The notes beneath the pieces are model-generated. The model was not told where the DNA came from, ran no database searches, and worked only from the letters and a program-made list of their open reading frames with translations. This document shows positions 7,221-15,880 of a stretch of DNA of 17,648 nt, one piece after another. The stretch is taken from the NCBI GenBank assembly GCA_900553465.1, contig USDT01000044.1, forward strand, positions 1 through 17,648, read 5' to 3'. The translations under genes and the position numbers were made by a program. The first letter of the stretch is position 1. Each line of letters opens with the position of its first letter. Source of the DNA: an uncultured Prevotella sp. Its GTDB lineage: Bacteria; Bacteroidota; Bacteroidia; Bacteroidales; Bacteroidaceae.

Positions 7221-7991
7221 TTATTTCAGTTTGTTGATGATGAGTTCGGCCACTTTCTTTCCGGACATAAGCATTCCGCCGAAGATAGGTCCCATGCGTG
7301 GGGTGCCGCTTACGGCAGAGGCTGCCATGCCGCAGACGTAGAGTCCCGGATATATCTCCTTTGTTCCGTTCACCACTTCCTCTTCTCCTGCGACAACATC
7401 CAGAGAGCGTTCGCCTATGACATCGCCCGTATCAGTGGCAAGGCGTATGCCGTTCTTGCGTGCGACTGTCTTGCACATCTCGCTGTCGTGGCCTGTTCCG
7501 TCAATCACACATTTTGCCATGATGTTCAGCGGATCCACATGCAGACCTTCGCGCAGCACCGGTGTCCAGTTTACAACGACGCCGCTTACGACATTGTTCT
7601 TGAATACAACGTCCTCAACAGAATAGCAGTTGAAGATCGTAGCGCCGGCATGTACGGCCTTGTAGAGCAGTGCTGAGGTGCTTTCTACAGAATCCATTAC
7701 ATAGAGCCCGTCGCCGTATGGCTTATAATTTATATCAAAATCTTTTACTATATCGATAGCCTCTTCCTGAACGACAATCTGATTGAACATCATTGCGCCG
7801 CCCCACATGCCACCGCCCGGCGACAGCTTGCGGTCGAACTGTGCAACCTTCAGACCGGCTTTAGCAAGATAATAGGCGGCAACTATTCCGGAAGGACCTC
7901 CGCCAACTATTGCCACATCAATGTCGAGATTTCTTTCCAATTTCTCAAAGTAGGTACTTATAATACCTTGTGAAACGTTTTTTTCTATCAT
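7221..7991 (-). CDS. thi4: Thi4-family thiazole synthase, His (non-suicide) type
   Basis: A 256-residue Thi4 protein that builds the thiazole precursor of thiamine from NAD and glycine. A Rossmann motif lies at 25-35 (DVAIVGGGPSG). The family signatures PGGGMWGGAMMFN (58-70), GVVVNWTPV (137-145), DGTGHDSEM (164-172) and GTPRMGPIFGGMLMSG (229-244) are all present. In yeast Thi4 a cysteine in the CCMDPN segment donates its sulfur and inactivates the enzyme. The matching segment here is GLHVDPL with His151, as in Methanocaldococcus Thi4, which is catalytic and takes sulfur from sulfide. I infer a sulfide-using, multiple-turnover enzyme suited to an anaerobe. It stands where many Bacteroidales operons have thiG, thiH, thiS and thiF. 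It starts 46 nt after thiC in the same riboswitch operon, which supports the assignment. Confidence 0.93.
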   Translation of the reverse strand: MIEKNVSQGIISTYFEKLERNLDIDVAIVGGGPSGIVAAYYLAKAGLKVAQFDRKLSPGGGMWGGAMMFNQIVVQEEAIDIVKDFDINYKPYGDGLYVMDSVESTSALLYKAVHAGATIFNCYSVEDVVFKNNVVSGVVVNWTPVLREGLHVDPLNIMAKCVIDGTGHDSEMCKTVARKNGIRLATDTGDVIGERSLDVVAGEEEVVNGTKEIYPGLYVCGMAASAVSGTPRMGPIFGGMLMSGKKVAELIINKLK

Positions 7992-8037
7992 TTTTGTTTA
8001 TGTTATTAAATTGGTAATTCTGTATTTATGTCTTTTG

Positions 8038-9750
<1,713 letters not shown>

Positions 9751-9756
9751 TTAAGC

Positions 9757-9786
9757 AAAGTATAGGAAAATGTTTTCCTGTACTTT
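9757..9786 (-). other. Intercistronic hairpin between thiDE and thiC
   Basis: AAAGTATAGGAAAA (9757-9770) and TTTTCCTGTACTTT (9773-9786) form a 14-bp inverted repeat with one position that pairs as a wobble or mismatch, and only TG at its centre. There is no U-run after it on the minus strand, so it looks like an mRNA processing or stability element rather than a terminator. Confidence 0.65.
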
Positions 9787-9809
9787 ACTGTTTTCATATT
9801 TGCGGTTGT

Positions 9810-11357
9810 TTATTCTTTATTGTTTAATTGTCGTATGACTTTTTTCATTTCGTCAACAGGACTTTCGGCGCGTAGTATGCTTCCGCTGAGGGCTATTCCT
9901 GATACTCCCGTTGACAAAAGGCAAGGTATGTCGTCGCATGTAATGCCTCCTATAGCCACCAAAGGTATGCTGAAGCCGGCCTCTTTCATCTGTGAAAGTA
10001 TGTTTTTATAGCCTTCCGTGCCCAGCATCGGTGCAAGATTCTTTTTTGTTGTGGTGAATCGGAACGGACCACATCCGATGTAATCTGCACCTTCTGAGAC
10101 GATACGCTGTATGTCTTCAAATGTATTGGCTGTGCCTCCTATGATGAAGTCCGGACCGGTCAGCTTGCGCGCATCGGCTATAGGCATGTCGTTTTTTCCG
10201 AGATGCACACCGTCAGCTCCTATACGCAAGGCCAGCTCTACGTGGTCGTCTATTATGAATATGGCACCTCTGCGTCTGCATTCAGGTATTAGTCTGAGTG
10301 CTGTTTTCTCTATTTCGTTCTCGTCGGCATCCTTCATGCGCAGCTGAATCCAACGGCAACCGCCTTCAAGGGCCATTATTGCCGAGTCGAAATAAGAAAA
10401 TTTGTCTGTGAAATGAGTTATGAACTGCAGATTGACAGGTGGTGGACATGACGGCGAACCGTATAAAGCATGGCTCTTTATTCCGGATGTCGTGCATGTA
10501 CGGCTTGGTGTATTGTTTACCGTTATGTAAGCCACAGGTTTATAAAAATGATTCACCGGTCCGTGTCCGTTGCCTACATGTATGTCAGCACCAGCCTTAA
10601 GCGCTTCCGTAAGATAGTTCTTCGCACAGCGTACAGCCTGCTCAAGTGACATGCCCCGGGCCGCAAATGCGGCTATTGCCGAAGAAAGTGTGCATCCGGT
10701 GCCGTGAGTATTATTGGTATCAACGGTTTCCGACGACAGACAAATGCGCTTTATGTCATCACCGTTTTTAATATACAGGCAATCGTTTTTCGTCTTGCCT
10801 TCAATATGTCCGCCCTTTATAAGCAGAGCTTTTACGCCGAGATCTAATATTGTCTGAGCTATTCCGTCAATATCTTTGTGAGTGTATGCGCCATTAATGT
10901 TTGTCTGTCTGCCTGCCAGAACGCAGGCTTCAGGTATGTTTGGCGTTACAATGTCTGCCATGGGAAGCAAACGGCTTTTCATTATTTCCAATGCGTCAGG
11001 CTGCATAAGTGTGCATCCGCTTGTAGACACCATCACAGGATCAACGACAAGAAAATTAGGTTTATGCTTTGTCAGGGCGTTGACAATAGCGTCAAGCGAT
11101 TCTGCATCGTTAACCATTCCTATCTTGACGGCATCTATGTTTATGTCTTCCATTACAGTCTCTATCTGGTCGTAAACTACTTGTGGTGGAAGTTTGTGTA
11201 CGTATTTTACACCAACTGTGTTTTGTACTGTTATAGCTGTAATGGCTGTTGCACCATACACACCTAATGCCGAGAATGTCTTCAAGTCGGCCTGAAGTCC
11301 GGCTCCTCCTGATGGATCTGAGCCCGCAATGGTCAAAGCTGAAATATATTGTTCCAT
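9810..11357 (-). CDS. thiDE: Bifunctional HMP/HMP-P kinase - thiamine phosphate synthase (ThiD-ThiE fusion)
   Basis: A 515-residue fusion. Residues 1-272 are ThiD, with AGSDPSGGAGLQADLKTF (11-28), DPVMVSTSG (106-114) and the anion-hole motif NTHGTGCTLSSAIAA (216-230). A Ser/Thr/Cys/Pro-rich linker covers about 275-308. Residues 309-515 are ThiE, with QLRMKD (338-343), IIDDHVELA (368-376), GVHLGKNDMP (383-392), GGTANT (407-412), GADYIGCGPFRFTTTK (423-438) and AIGGI (468-472). It phosphorylates HMP-P to HMP-PP and couples that to thiazole phosphate to give thiamine phosphate. All usual substrate-binding loops are present in both halves. It is the first gene after the TPP riboswitch. Its ATG lies inside a 10-bp stem with the leader, which suggests translational control. 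Confidence 0.96.
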   Translation of the reverse strand: MEQYISALTIAGSDPSGGAGLQADLKTFSALGVYGATAITAITVQNTVGVKYVHKLPPQVVYDQIETVMEDINIDAVKIGMVNDAESLDAIVNALTKHKPNFLVVDPVMVSTSGCTLMQPDALEIMKSRLLPMADIVTPNIPEACVLAGRQTNINGAYTHKDIDGIAQTILDLGVKALLIKGGHIEGKTKNDCLYIKNGDDIKRICLSSETVDTNNTHGTGCTLSSAIAAFAARGMSLEQAVRCAKNYLTEALKAGADIHVGNGHGPVNHFYKPVAYITVNNTPSRTCTTSGIKSHALYGSPSCPPPVNLQFITHFTDKFSYFDSAIMALEGGCRWIQLRMKDADENEIEKTALRLIPECRRRGAIFIIDDHVELALRIGADGVHLGKNDMPIADARKLTGPDFIIGGTANTFEDIQRIVSEGADYIGCGPFRFTTTKKNLAPMLGTEGYKNILSQMKEAGFSIPLVAIGGITCDDIPCLLSTGVSGIALSGSILRAESPVDEMKKVIRQLNNKE

Positions 11358-11413
11358 CTTTTTACTATTATATTGATAATGTACCGTTAAGATGGAACGC
11401 GTACAAACGCATT
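11351..11413 (-). promoter_or_regulatory. Candidate riboswitch expression platform sequestering the thiDE start codon
   Basis: GTTCCATCTT (11351-11360, containing the thiDE start codon as CAT at 11355-11357) and AAGATGGAAC (11389-11398) are perfect 10-bp reverse complements. In the minus-strand RNA this puts the AUG inside a stem with a 28-nt loop. A second hairpin, AACGCG (11396-11401) with CGCATT (11408-11413), shares three bases with the first, so the two compete. No terminator U-run is present. This fits translational control in a phylum that rarely uses Shine-Dalgarno pairing. The pairing is seen; the switching is inferred. Confidence 0.6.
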
Positions 11414-11437
11414 AAAGCATAAAAGATAAAATGTTAC

Positions 11438-11526
11438 CAAAATCCCAGCGTCAGCATTATCTGTACTGGTGCAATGTGTATCTTCTCAGCCACTGACGAT
11501 AGAACGTCGTCGGGCACCACCTTTTG
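11438..11526 (-). promoter_or_regulatory. TPP riboswitch aptamer (THI element)
   Basis: The minus strand carries the THI-box landmarks in order: GGTGGTGCCCG, then CTGAGA within GTGGCTGAGAAG, then CAGTACAGATAATGCTGACG followed by CTGGGA, matching the conserved ACCTGATCTGGATAATGCCAGCG segment. P1 can be closed by CAAAA (11526-11522) and TTTTG (11442-11438). It lies about 80 nt before the thiDE start and just after a Bacteroidetes promoter, so it should repress the whole thiamine operon when TPP is abundant. Confidence 0.95.
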
Positions 11527-11536
11527 AGTACATCCG

Positions 11537-11567
11537 CAAAGTTAACGCAATAATATTTAAGGACAAA
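11537..11567 (-). promoter_or_regulatory. Promoter of the thiamine operon
   Basis: On the minus strand a TTTG -33 box (11567-11564) and a TAACTTTG -7 box (11544-11537) are separated by exactly 19 bp, a full match to the Bacteroidetes consensus. The predicted start near 11530 is just upstream of the riboswitch P1 stem. Confidence 0.8.
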
Positions 11568-11734
11568 ATTTTTCTGCCATTTTATTTATATGGATATAAA
11601 GATGGAAAATAGTAATGGCTTTTATTTTATGTAGTTGTCATTAAACATGATGTATGCGGTTTTATGGTTCAGCGGCTGTTTCCTGTTTTTTCTTCAGGAA
11701 CGGAATATTTGTAATGTGTGGTTTTCTGGAAAAA

Positions 11735-12232
11735 TTATATAGAAACATCCGGTCGGCTTGCTTCTGCAAGACACATCCGAAGTATTGGAAAAGGATTTCC
11801 TTGTCCGTCAGTCTCTGTACGTTCAAATGTGTGGAAGCCAAGATGGCGGTAGAAGCCTGTAGCATGTTGGTTTTGTTCGTTCACATCAACGTATATTACA
11901 TCATGTTGGTTTATGGCTGTACGCACGAGGTGTCCTCCGATACCAGTACCGAAATATGTAGGTTGGACAAACAGCATTTCTATTTTTCTCGCTTCAATAC
12001 CCATGAAACCAACAGGTGTGTTGTTGCAATATGAAACAATCAATGTATCAATAGAGCGTATTGCCTGATTGACAAACGGGATGAGGCGCAGGATGTCCTG
12101 TTCGTTCAGAAAATGATGGCTTGCACGTACAGACTCTTCCCATACTCTGATTAAAGTATGTATTAGTTCATCTGTCCGTTTAGAGGATGGAACGATATGG
12201 AGCTCAATGGAGTTGTTTCGTAAGTAAACCAT
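11735..12232 (-). CDS. GNAT-family N-acetyltransferase, YjaB-like
   Basis: A 165-residue acetyltransferase. The acetyl-CoA pyrophosphate loop is in MLFVQPTYFGTGIGGHLV (86-103). Motif B reads VDVNEQNQHATGFYRHLGF (115-133), with Tyr128 in the usual general-acid position. The tail ERTETDGQGNPFPILRM (137-153) and the early WEESVRASHHFL (31-42) closely follow the pattern of E. coli YjaB as I recall it. It would transfer an acetyl group from acetyl-CoA to an amine; the substrate cannot be read from the sequence. It lies upstream of and in the same direction as the thiamine operon, which however has its own promoter. The upstream spacer contains the second 22-bp array, and no clear -7 box was found close to its ATG. 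Confidence 0.9.
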   Translation of the reverse strand: MVYLRNNSIELHIVPSSKRTDELIHTLIRVWEESVRASHHFLNEQDILRLIPFVNQAIRSIDTLIVSYCNNTPVGFMGIEARKIEMLFVQPTYFGTGIGGHLVRTAINQHDVIYVDVNEQNQHATGFYRHLGFHTFERTETDGQGNPFPILRMCLAEASRPDVSI

Positions 12233-12392
12233 GTCTTTTTAGATTTTTCCTGTTTTTTATGATTGGACGATTTTAATTGCGTAGTAAGAAATTATAAGTT
12301 GTGAGCGGACAAGTGAGACCGATATTTCTGTAAAAGTAAAAAACGTAGGTTCTATATATGTCTCTTTGTCAGATAAACTACTGTGTGCTGTC

Positions 12393-12524
12393 AAAAAGTC
12401 AATATCGCGTTACAGAACAGCCCGTATGAGGTCGTAAAACAGCCTGTTTCATGCCCTGAAACAGTCCATTTCGCATCGTCAAAAAGCCTGTTTTGCATCC
12501 TCGTAAAGCCTGTTTCGCTGTCGG
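12393..12524 (+). repeat. Degenerate 22-bp tandem array, 6 units
   Basis: Six gap-free 22-bp units start at 12393, 12415, 12437, 12459, 12481 and 12503. Typical cores are AAACAGCCTGTTTCATGC (12437), AAACAGTCCATTTCGCATC (12459), AAAAAGCCTGTTTTGCATCC (12481) and GTAAAGCCTGTTTCGC (12503). Several units contain the short palindrome AAACAG-C-CTGTTT. The same family and the same period occur at 5814-5989. It has no spacers and is non-coding. It lies in the 336-bp gap between two acetyltransferase genes; the flanks of that gap (12233-12392, 12525-12568) show nothing else I can support. Confidence 0.75.
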
Positions 12525-12568
12525 CTGAACACATGGCTTGAAAGTTGTGAACAGCACTTATCATTTTT

Positions 12569-13108
12569 TTATAGTATTTTTTTCATCCTATAATTCGTCA
12601 TACGCAGTTTGTTTGCCTTTACTTGTTGTTTCTGTTCTATGATATAGCCATGATGTCTGAAAAAGGGAAGGGCGGTGATACTTACCTCGGAGGTGATTAT
12701 GTGGATGCTGTTTTTCTTTGCATAATTCTCAATATGTAGTAATAATGCAGTGGCTATGCCTTTTCTCTGATGATCTTTGTGGACAAATATTGAGTGGAGG
12801 TATCCGTCATGTCGTATAGAACAGAACCCTAATATATTTTCTTCGGCATCGACGGCAATTATGAAATAAAGATTTGCAAGTTGTTCTGCCAGACGGCCGG
12901 GTATGTCGATACAAGAGGCCCAGTCGGCAACTTCTTCCGGAGTATAGTCACGTATGTTGATTGCAAGTACGGTATCACGGAAAAGATCCTTTAATTGCGG
13001 AATGTCTGCCGTAGTGGCGTTACGGAAGGTTATATCGTTCTCCATATAGCTTATATGCTGGTTTTGATTGCTTCCGTATGCACCGGTATGTGTCTGGTCC
13101 TTTTCCAT
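12569..13108 (-). CDS. GNAT-family N-acetyltransferase, YafP-like
   Basis: 179 residues from the first ATG. The catalytic fold begins only at about residue 22 (MENDITFRNATTADIPQL), so an internal start at 13045 giving 158 residues is plausible and fits the family better; the Gln/His-rich first 21 residues are not typical. Landmarks are DYTPEEVADWAS (54-65), LHSIFVHKDHQRKGIATALL (104-123) with the QRKGIAT acetyl-CoA loop, and SEVSITALPFFRHHGY (140-155). The order and phrasing resemble E. coli YafP as I recall it. Substrate unknown. It follows the glutaredoxin-like gene by 85 nt in the same direction and may share its transcript. Confidence 0.88.
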   Translation of the reverse strand: MEKDQTHTGAYGSNQNQHISYMENDITFRNATTADIPQLKDLFRDTVLAINIRDYTPEEVADWASCIDIPGRLAEQLANLYFIIAVDAEENILGFCSIRHDGYLHSIFVHKDHQRKGIATALLLHIENYAKKNSIHIITSEVSITALPFFRHHGYIIEQKQQVKANKLRMTNYRMKKIL

Positions 13109-13193
13109 ATAAAATAACTGATAGGTTGAATACAGATAAGATGTTTTCTATTCTATTTTAAGAAGATAAGATATTGATTATGAATATATCTGT

Positions 13194-13493
13194 TCAACAT
13201 CCAGTTCCGTCTATATTGCATGAATTGCCTTTAATCTTGTCGGGAGCCTGCAAGCCTGCTTTTTCAGGACGGAATGTTACGGTACCGTCTTCAAGTACGA
13301 AACATGGTATGCCGACCGAACCTACTCTTTTCATGACATCGAAAACAGGACTCTTGTCGCGCAGGCGTAAAAATTCTTTGAGATTGCGGACATGCTTGCC
13401 AATGTCAATTACTTCGTATTTGTTGTTGCCGTATACTTGCTCTTTAATGAATGTACAATCAGGACATGTGTCCATAACGAAAATCTTAATCAT
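13194..13493 (-). CDS. Small glutaredoxin-like thiol-disulfide protein
   Basis: A 99-residue protein with a thioredoxin-fold start (MIKIFVMDTC) and the redox motif Cys10-Pro-Asp-Cys13. A cis-proline segment GIPCFVLEDG (61-70) matches the family's position, with an extra Cys64 beside it. Two more cysteines lie at the C-terminus (SCNIDGTGC). It probably reduces disulfides or mixed disulfides in the cytoplasm. An upstream in-frame ATG at 13532 would add 13 residues but lies inside a -7 promoter box, so the start at 13493 is preferred. It is downstream of thioredoxin, with its own promoter. Confidence 0.85.
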   Translation of the reverse strand: MIKIFVMDTCPDCTFIKEQVYGNNKYEVIDIGKHVRNLKEFLRLRDKSPVFDVMKRVGSVGIPCFVLEDGTVTFRPEKAGLQAPDKIKGNSCNIDGTGC

Positions 13494-13529
13494 AATTGTA
13501 TTGTTTTTAATGTTATATATCTTCGTATA

Positions 13530-13537
13530 CAAAGTTA
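13530..13537 (-). promoter_or_regulatory. -7 box for the glutaredoxin-like gene
   Basis: The minus strand reads TAACTTTG, identical to the -7 box of the thiamine operon. It lies 37 nt upstream of the chosen ATG and rules against the longer reading from 13532. No good TTTG is seen at -33. Confidence 0.5.
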
Positions 13538-13580
13538 TAGATATATTCTCTATATAAGAATATTTTAGTTGCTAATGTAA

Positions 13581-13877
13581 TTAGAGGAATTGCGCAATGA
13601 TGTTTTGAAGTTCGTTTAGTGGCATTGCTCCACTCTGACGCCATACGATGTTGCCATTTTTGAAAAGAATTAGAGTGGGGACAGATTGTATTTGATATTG
13701 GTTGGCAATAGCAGAATTTTTGTCGATGTCAATTTTTATTATACGTATCTTATCACCGTAAGTGGCTTTCAGCTGTTCAAGAACCGGATGCATCATCTTG
13801 CATGGTCCACACCATGTCGCAAAAAAGTCTACTAAGACAGGTTTGTTCGTTGATATAACATCGTTGAATGTTTCCAT
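13581..13877 (-). CDS. trxA: Thioredoxin
   Basis: A 98-residue single-domain thioredoxin, cytoplasmic, without a signal peptide. The active site WCGPC is at 22-26 within DFFATWCGPCKMMHPVLEQL. The buried aspartate is in VLVDFF, and cis-Pro67 is in SVPTLILFKNG. Length is slightly below the usual 105-110 because the N-terminal strand is short. It should keep proteins reduced, using electrons from a thioredoxin reductase not found here. It starts 11 nt after the YccF gene, so these two and probably the next gene upstream form one operon. Confidence 0.95.
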   Translation of the reverse strand: METFNDVISTNKPVLVDFFATWCGPCKMMHPVLEQLKATYGDKIRIIKIDIDKNSAIANQYQIQSVPTLILFKNGNIVWRQSGAMPLNELQNIIAQFL

Positions 13878-13888
13878 AATAATAAGTT

Positions 13889-14266
13889 TTAAATGTTAAA
13901 AATAACGTCTTTGCCGAATGGGAGCAGTGATAACTTTGCCATTTTGAAATGTTGTCTTGCAAAAGGAATGCCAATTATGGTAATGAATAAAACAATACCA
14001 AAAGCAATGTGTGTAAGCCATGCTGCCAAGCCTCCAAACAAAATCCATATAATATTGAGCAAGGTATTGATACACCCCGGGGATACTTCTGTATTTCTAA
14101 CTTCTGTACCGAACGGCCAAAGACACAGTAGTCCCAATTTGAATGTCTGGAAAGCGAAAGGTATACCGATAATGGTGATGCATAGTGCTAAACTTCCAGC
14201 AAAATAACAACAGGCAGCTTCGAGTCCTCCGAATAACCACCATAATAAATTTCCGAGTATTCGCAT
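13889..14266 (-). CDS. yccF: YccF-domain inner-membrane protein
   Basis: A 125-residue hydrophobic protein made of two similar halves. Residues 5-56 (NLLWWLFGGL, ITIIGIPFAFQTFKLG, WPFGTEV) and residues 70-121 (NIIWILFGGL, ITIIGIPFARQHFKMA, LPFGKDV) repeat the same pattern. This internal duplication and the IGIPFAxQxFK motifs are the signature of the YccF (DUF307) family. Four membrane-spanning segments are likely. The function of the family is not established. It sits between the conserved protein upstream (7-nt gap) and thioredoxin (11-nt gap). Confidence 0.9.
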   Translation of the reverse strand: MRILGNLLWWLFGGLEAACCYFAGSLALCITIIGIPFAFQTFKLGLLCLWPFGTEVRNTEVSPGCINTLLNIIWILFGGLAAWLTHIAFGIVLFITIIGIPFARQHFKMAKLSLLPFGKDVIFNI

Positions 14267-14273
14267 ATTGTTT

Positions 14274-14942
14274 TTATCCTATAATTTGTTTTAAAGATTG
14301 TTCGGATTCTTCAGGGAGAATTTTTTTGAAATGTGAAAGTATTTTCATGTATGATTCTTCCGGGCTAATGTCTGTATGACAAGAGTCGTATCCGAATAGA
14401 GTTTCTGGGGTAGTGAGAAGCGACCATCCCCATCCGTATCGACGGTTGTGTTTGTCGTAAGGATAAATGAAATCTTCGGTCACAATATATCCTCCCATCT
14501 CCAGTTTTGTAAGAAAAGTGTCGAATCTACTTCGCATGTTTTTTCCTATGAATCCACAGGCCGAACGTAAATCTCGTGTAATCATACTGCCATTTTCATG
14601 AAGGGTGAGCAGTATAGCTTCCTCTATGCTTCCTTGTGTTGGATAAGGTATGATGTGGCGTCGCCAATTGCAAAAATCTGGCCACCAGTCTTTGCTGATA
14701 AATCCTGCTTTTTTATTAAAGAATTTACCATAAGCACAGCCGCTTTCTTGGATGACAGAACTTTTCCATTCCCATAACGGCCATTCCCATCCTCCATCCG
14801 GAAGTTTTACGTATTGGCAGTCTTCGTCAACAATATCTTCTGCTGACCATCCTGCTATACCGGATGATAATAATGGTAAAAAACCGATTTTATCAACAAA
14901 AACTGTCAGTTCTGCACAATTATGTATTTCCGGATATTTCAT
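14274..14942 (-). CDS. Conserved protein, possibly AlkZ-related winged-helix family
   Basis: A 222-residue soluble protein with no signal peptide. The most striking segments are GGWEWPLWEWKSSVIQE (50-66), YGKFFNKKAGFISKDWWPDF (71-90), IEEAILLTLHENGSMITRDL (106-125), GKNMRSRFDTFLTKLEMGGY (133-152), VTEDFIYPYDKHNRRYGWG (154-172) and WSLLTTPE (173-180). The middle looks like a winged-helix unit. Similar Bacteroidetes proteins are, from memory, named AlkZ-related, after a winged-helix DNA glycosylase that opens interstrand crosslinks. I cannot confirm the QxQ-type catalytic motif, so a repair role is only a suggestion. It is first in the cluster with YccF and thioredoxin. Confidence 0.75.
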   Translation of the reverse strand: MKYPEIHNCAELTVFVDKIGFLPLLSSGIAGWSAEDIVDEDCQYVKLPDGGWEWPLWEWKSSVIQESGCAYGKFFNKKAGFISKDWWPDFCNWRRHIIPYPTQGSIEEAILLTLHENGSMITRDLRSACGFIGKNMRSRFDTFLTKLEMGGYIVTEDFIYPYDKHNRRYGWGWSLLTTPETLFGYDSCHTDISPEESYMKILSHFKKILPEESEQSLKQIIG

Positions 14943-15271
14943 TATTGGTACATGAGTTATATTGTGTATAAATATTTATGCTTGGATTTGTTTTGTGTAT
15001 TTGCGGTTTACTATATATCATAATTTATGATGTTTATAGTTTGTCGTCATTACATATTGGTACTTCAGTGAGGTGTTGGTTGCATTTATAATAAAAAGAC
15101 AGACCGTAATATTTACCAAATCAGTTTTGGGGATTGACTATTTTTTGACTGTATTTATCTCGGTTCTGAATTTATTGGTTGTCTGAACTTATAATGTGGT
15201 ATATTTTTATCACATTTTGTATGCGATGCCGGTCGTATAAAAGAAATGGTTTCTGATTCTAGTGTTGAATG

Positions 15272-15279
15272 CAAAAATA
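15272..15279 (-). promoter_or_regulatory. Possible -7 box for the AlkZ-related/YccF/Trx cluster
   Basis: The minus strand reads TATTTTTG followed by CA, a match to TAnnTTTG. It would imply a leader of about 325 nt before the ATG at 14942, which is long, and no -33 box is evident. Confidence 0.3.
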
Positions 15280-15381
15280 CAATAAATAAAGAGAAAAACG
15301 TAGTTTATAATGGAAAATAAGATTTGAAGTCAGTATAAATAATATATTATCTTGTATATATAATGGAATAGGTCATTTGGA

Positions 15382-15513
15382 ATGACATTTTCAGAATGTT
15401 TATATATTCGTTATGTTGAGGCCAACCTGGGCATGACTTCCTATCCAGGTGAGGTTGCTTTAGGTGTTGACGGAAGTACTCATTATGAATGTCTCATGTG
15501 TGACCGTGATTAA
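15382..15513 (+). CDS. Possible 43-residue ORF or gene remnant
   Basis: An ATG-started frame of 43 codons that ends in TAA. The second half (ANLGMTSYPGEVALGVDG, then STHYECLMCDRD) reads like ordinary protein, with a C-x-x-C pair, and its DNA is richer in GC than the surrounding spacer. No promoter box or family match was recognised. It may be the tail of a decayed gene or a true small protein. It sits between the two copies of the 14-bp direct repeat. Confidence 0.3.
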   Translation: MTFSECLYIRYVEANLGMTSYPGEVALGVDGSTHYECLMCDRD

Positions 15514-15835
15514 TAATTATCTGATATGTGTCTGGGGAAAACAGATTGGGAGACAGTGTTATATGTGTTGCAGCATGGTTTTAGTCCGATTGTAACATTA
15601 GGTCTGAACTTATAAGTAACAAATCATAAGTAAATAGTAAGAATGTGCGTTGTTTGAATAATTTTTTGTTTCAAAAACATTATTCCGATTATGTGAATGC
15701 ATATAGATGTTCAATATGAGAACATATTTATTTTTTGAAGCGTAAGATGTTTTCTTTATATGTTAATTTAAGGTAAGAAAGCGTCTTCCGTTATCTTATT
15801 TAACGCAGCCATTTTTCTGTTTCACAACTTTAGTG

Positions 15836-15843
15836 TACCTTTG
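15836..15843 (+). promoter_or_regulatory. -7 box of the MATE transporter gene
   Basis: TACCTTTG followed by GCACG matches TAnnTTTG well; the -33 region is only TTTTTCTG. The start site would fall near 15850, giving a leader of about 30 nt. The box overlaps the upstream GTG reading of the next gene and so excludes that start. Confidence 0.6.
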
Positions 15844-15880
15844 CACGTTTTATTTTTTAAGGATAACAAGAGAGGAATAT

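Larger units (their letters stand above)
15181..15615. repeat. 14-bp direct repeat flanking a 407-bp segment
   Basis: GTCTGAACTTATAA occurs exactly at 15181-15194 and again at 15602-15615 in the same orientation. The enclosed segment carries the short ORF at 15382-15513. No terminal inverted repeats, integrase or transposase is seen, so a mobile origin is only a possibility. Confidence 0.5.
14943..15835. other. AT-rich divergent spacer
   Basis: About 890 bp between the minus-strand redox cluster and the MATE gene. It holds a possible minus-strand -7 box (15272-15279), a 14-bp direct repeat (15181 and 15602) and a 43-codon ORF (15382-15513). The rest is AT-rich with frequent stops, and I see no gene in it. 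Confidence 0.6.

Noticed and set aside
7191..7676. 161-codon plus-strand ORF
   Set aside because: It is opposite the well-supported Thi4 frame.
11689..11706. Terminator after the YjaB-like gene
   Set aside because: The 6-bp TTCCTG/CAGGAA stem has no T-run on the minus strand.
12393..12524. CRISPR array
   Set aside because: Units abut directly with no spacers, are degenerate, and no cas genes are present.
13494..13532. Longer N-terminus for the glutaredoxin-like protein
   Set aside because: The upstream ATG lies inside the -7 box at 13530-13537.
15833..15880. Longer N-terminus for the MATE transporter from a GTG
   Set aside because: It overlaps the -7 promoter box at 15836-15843; the ATG at 15881 begins the conserved N-terminus.
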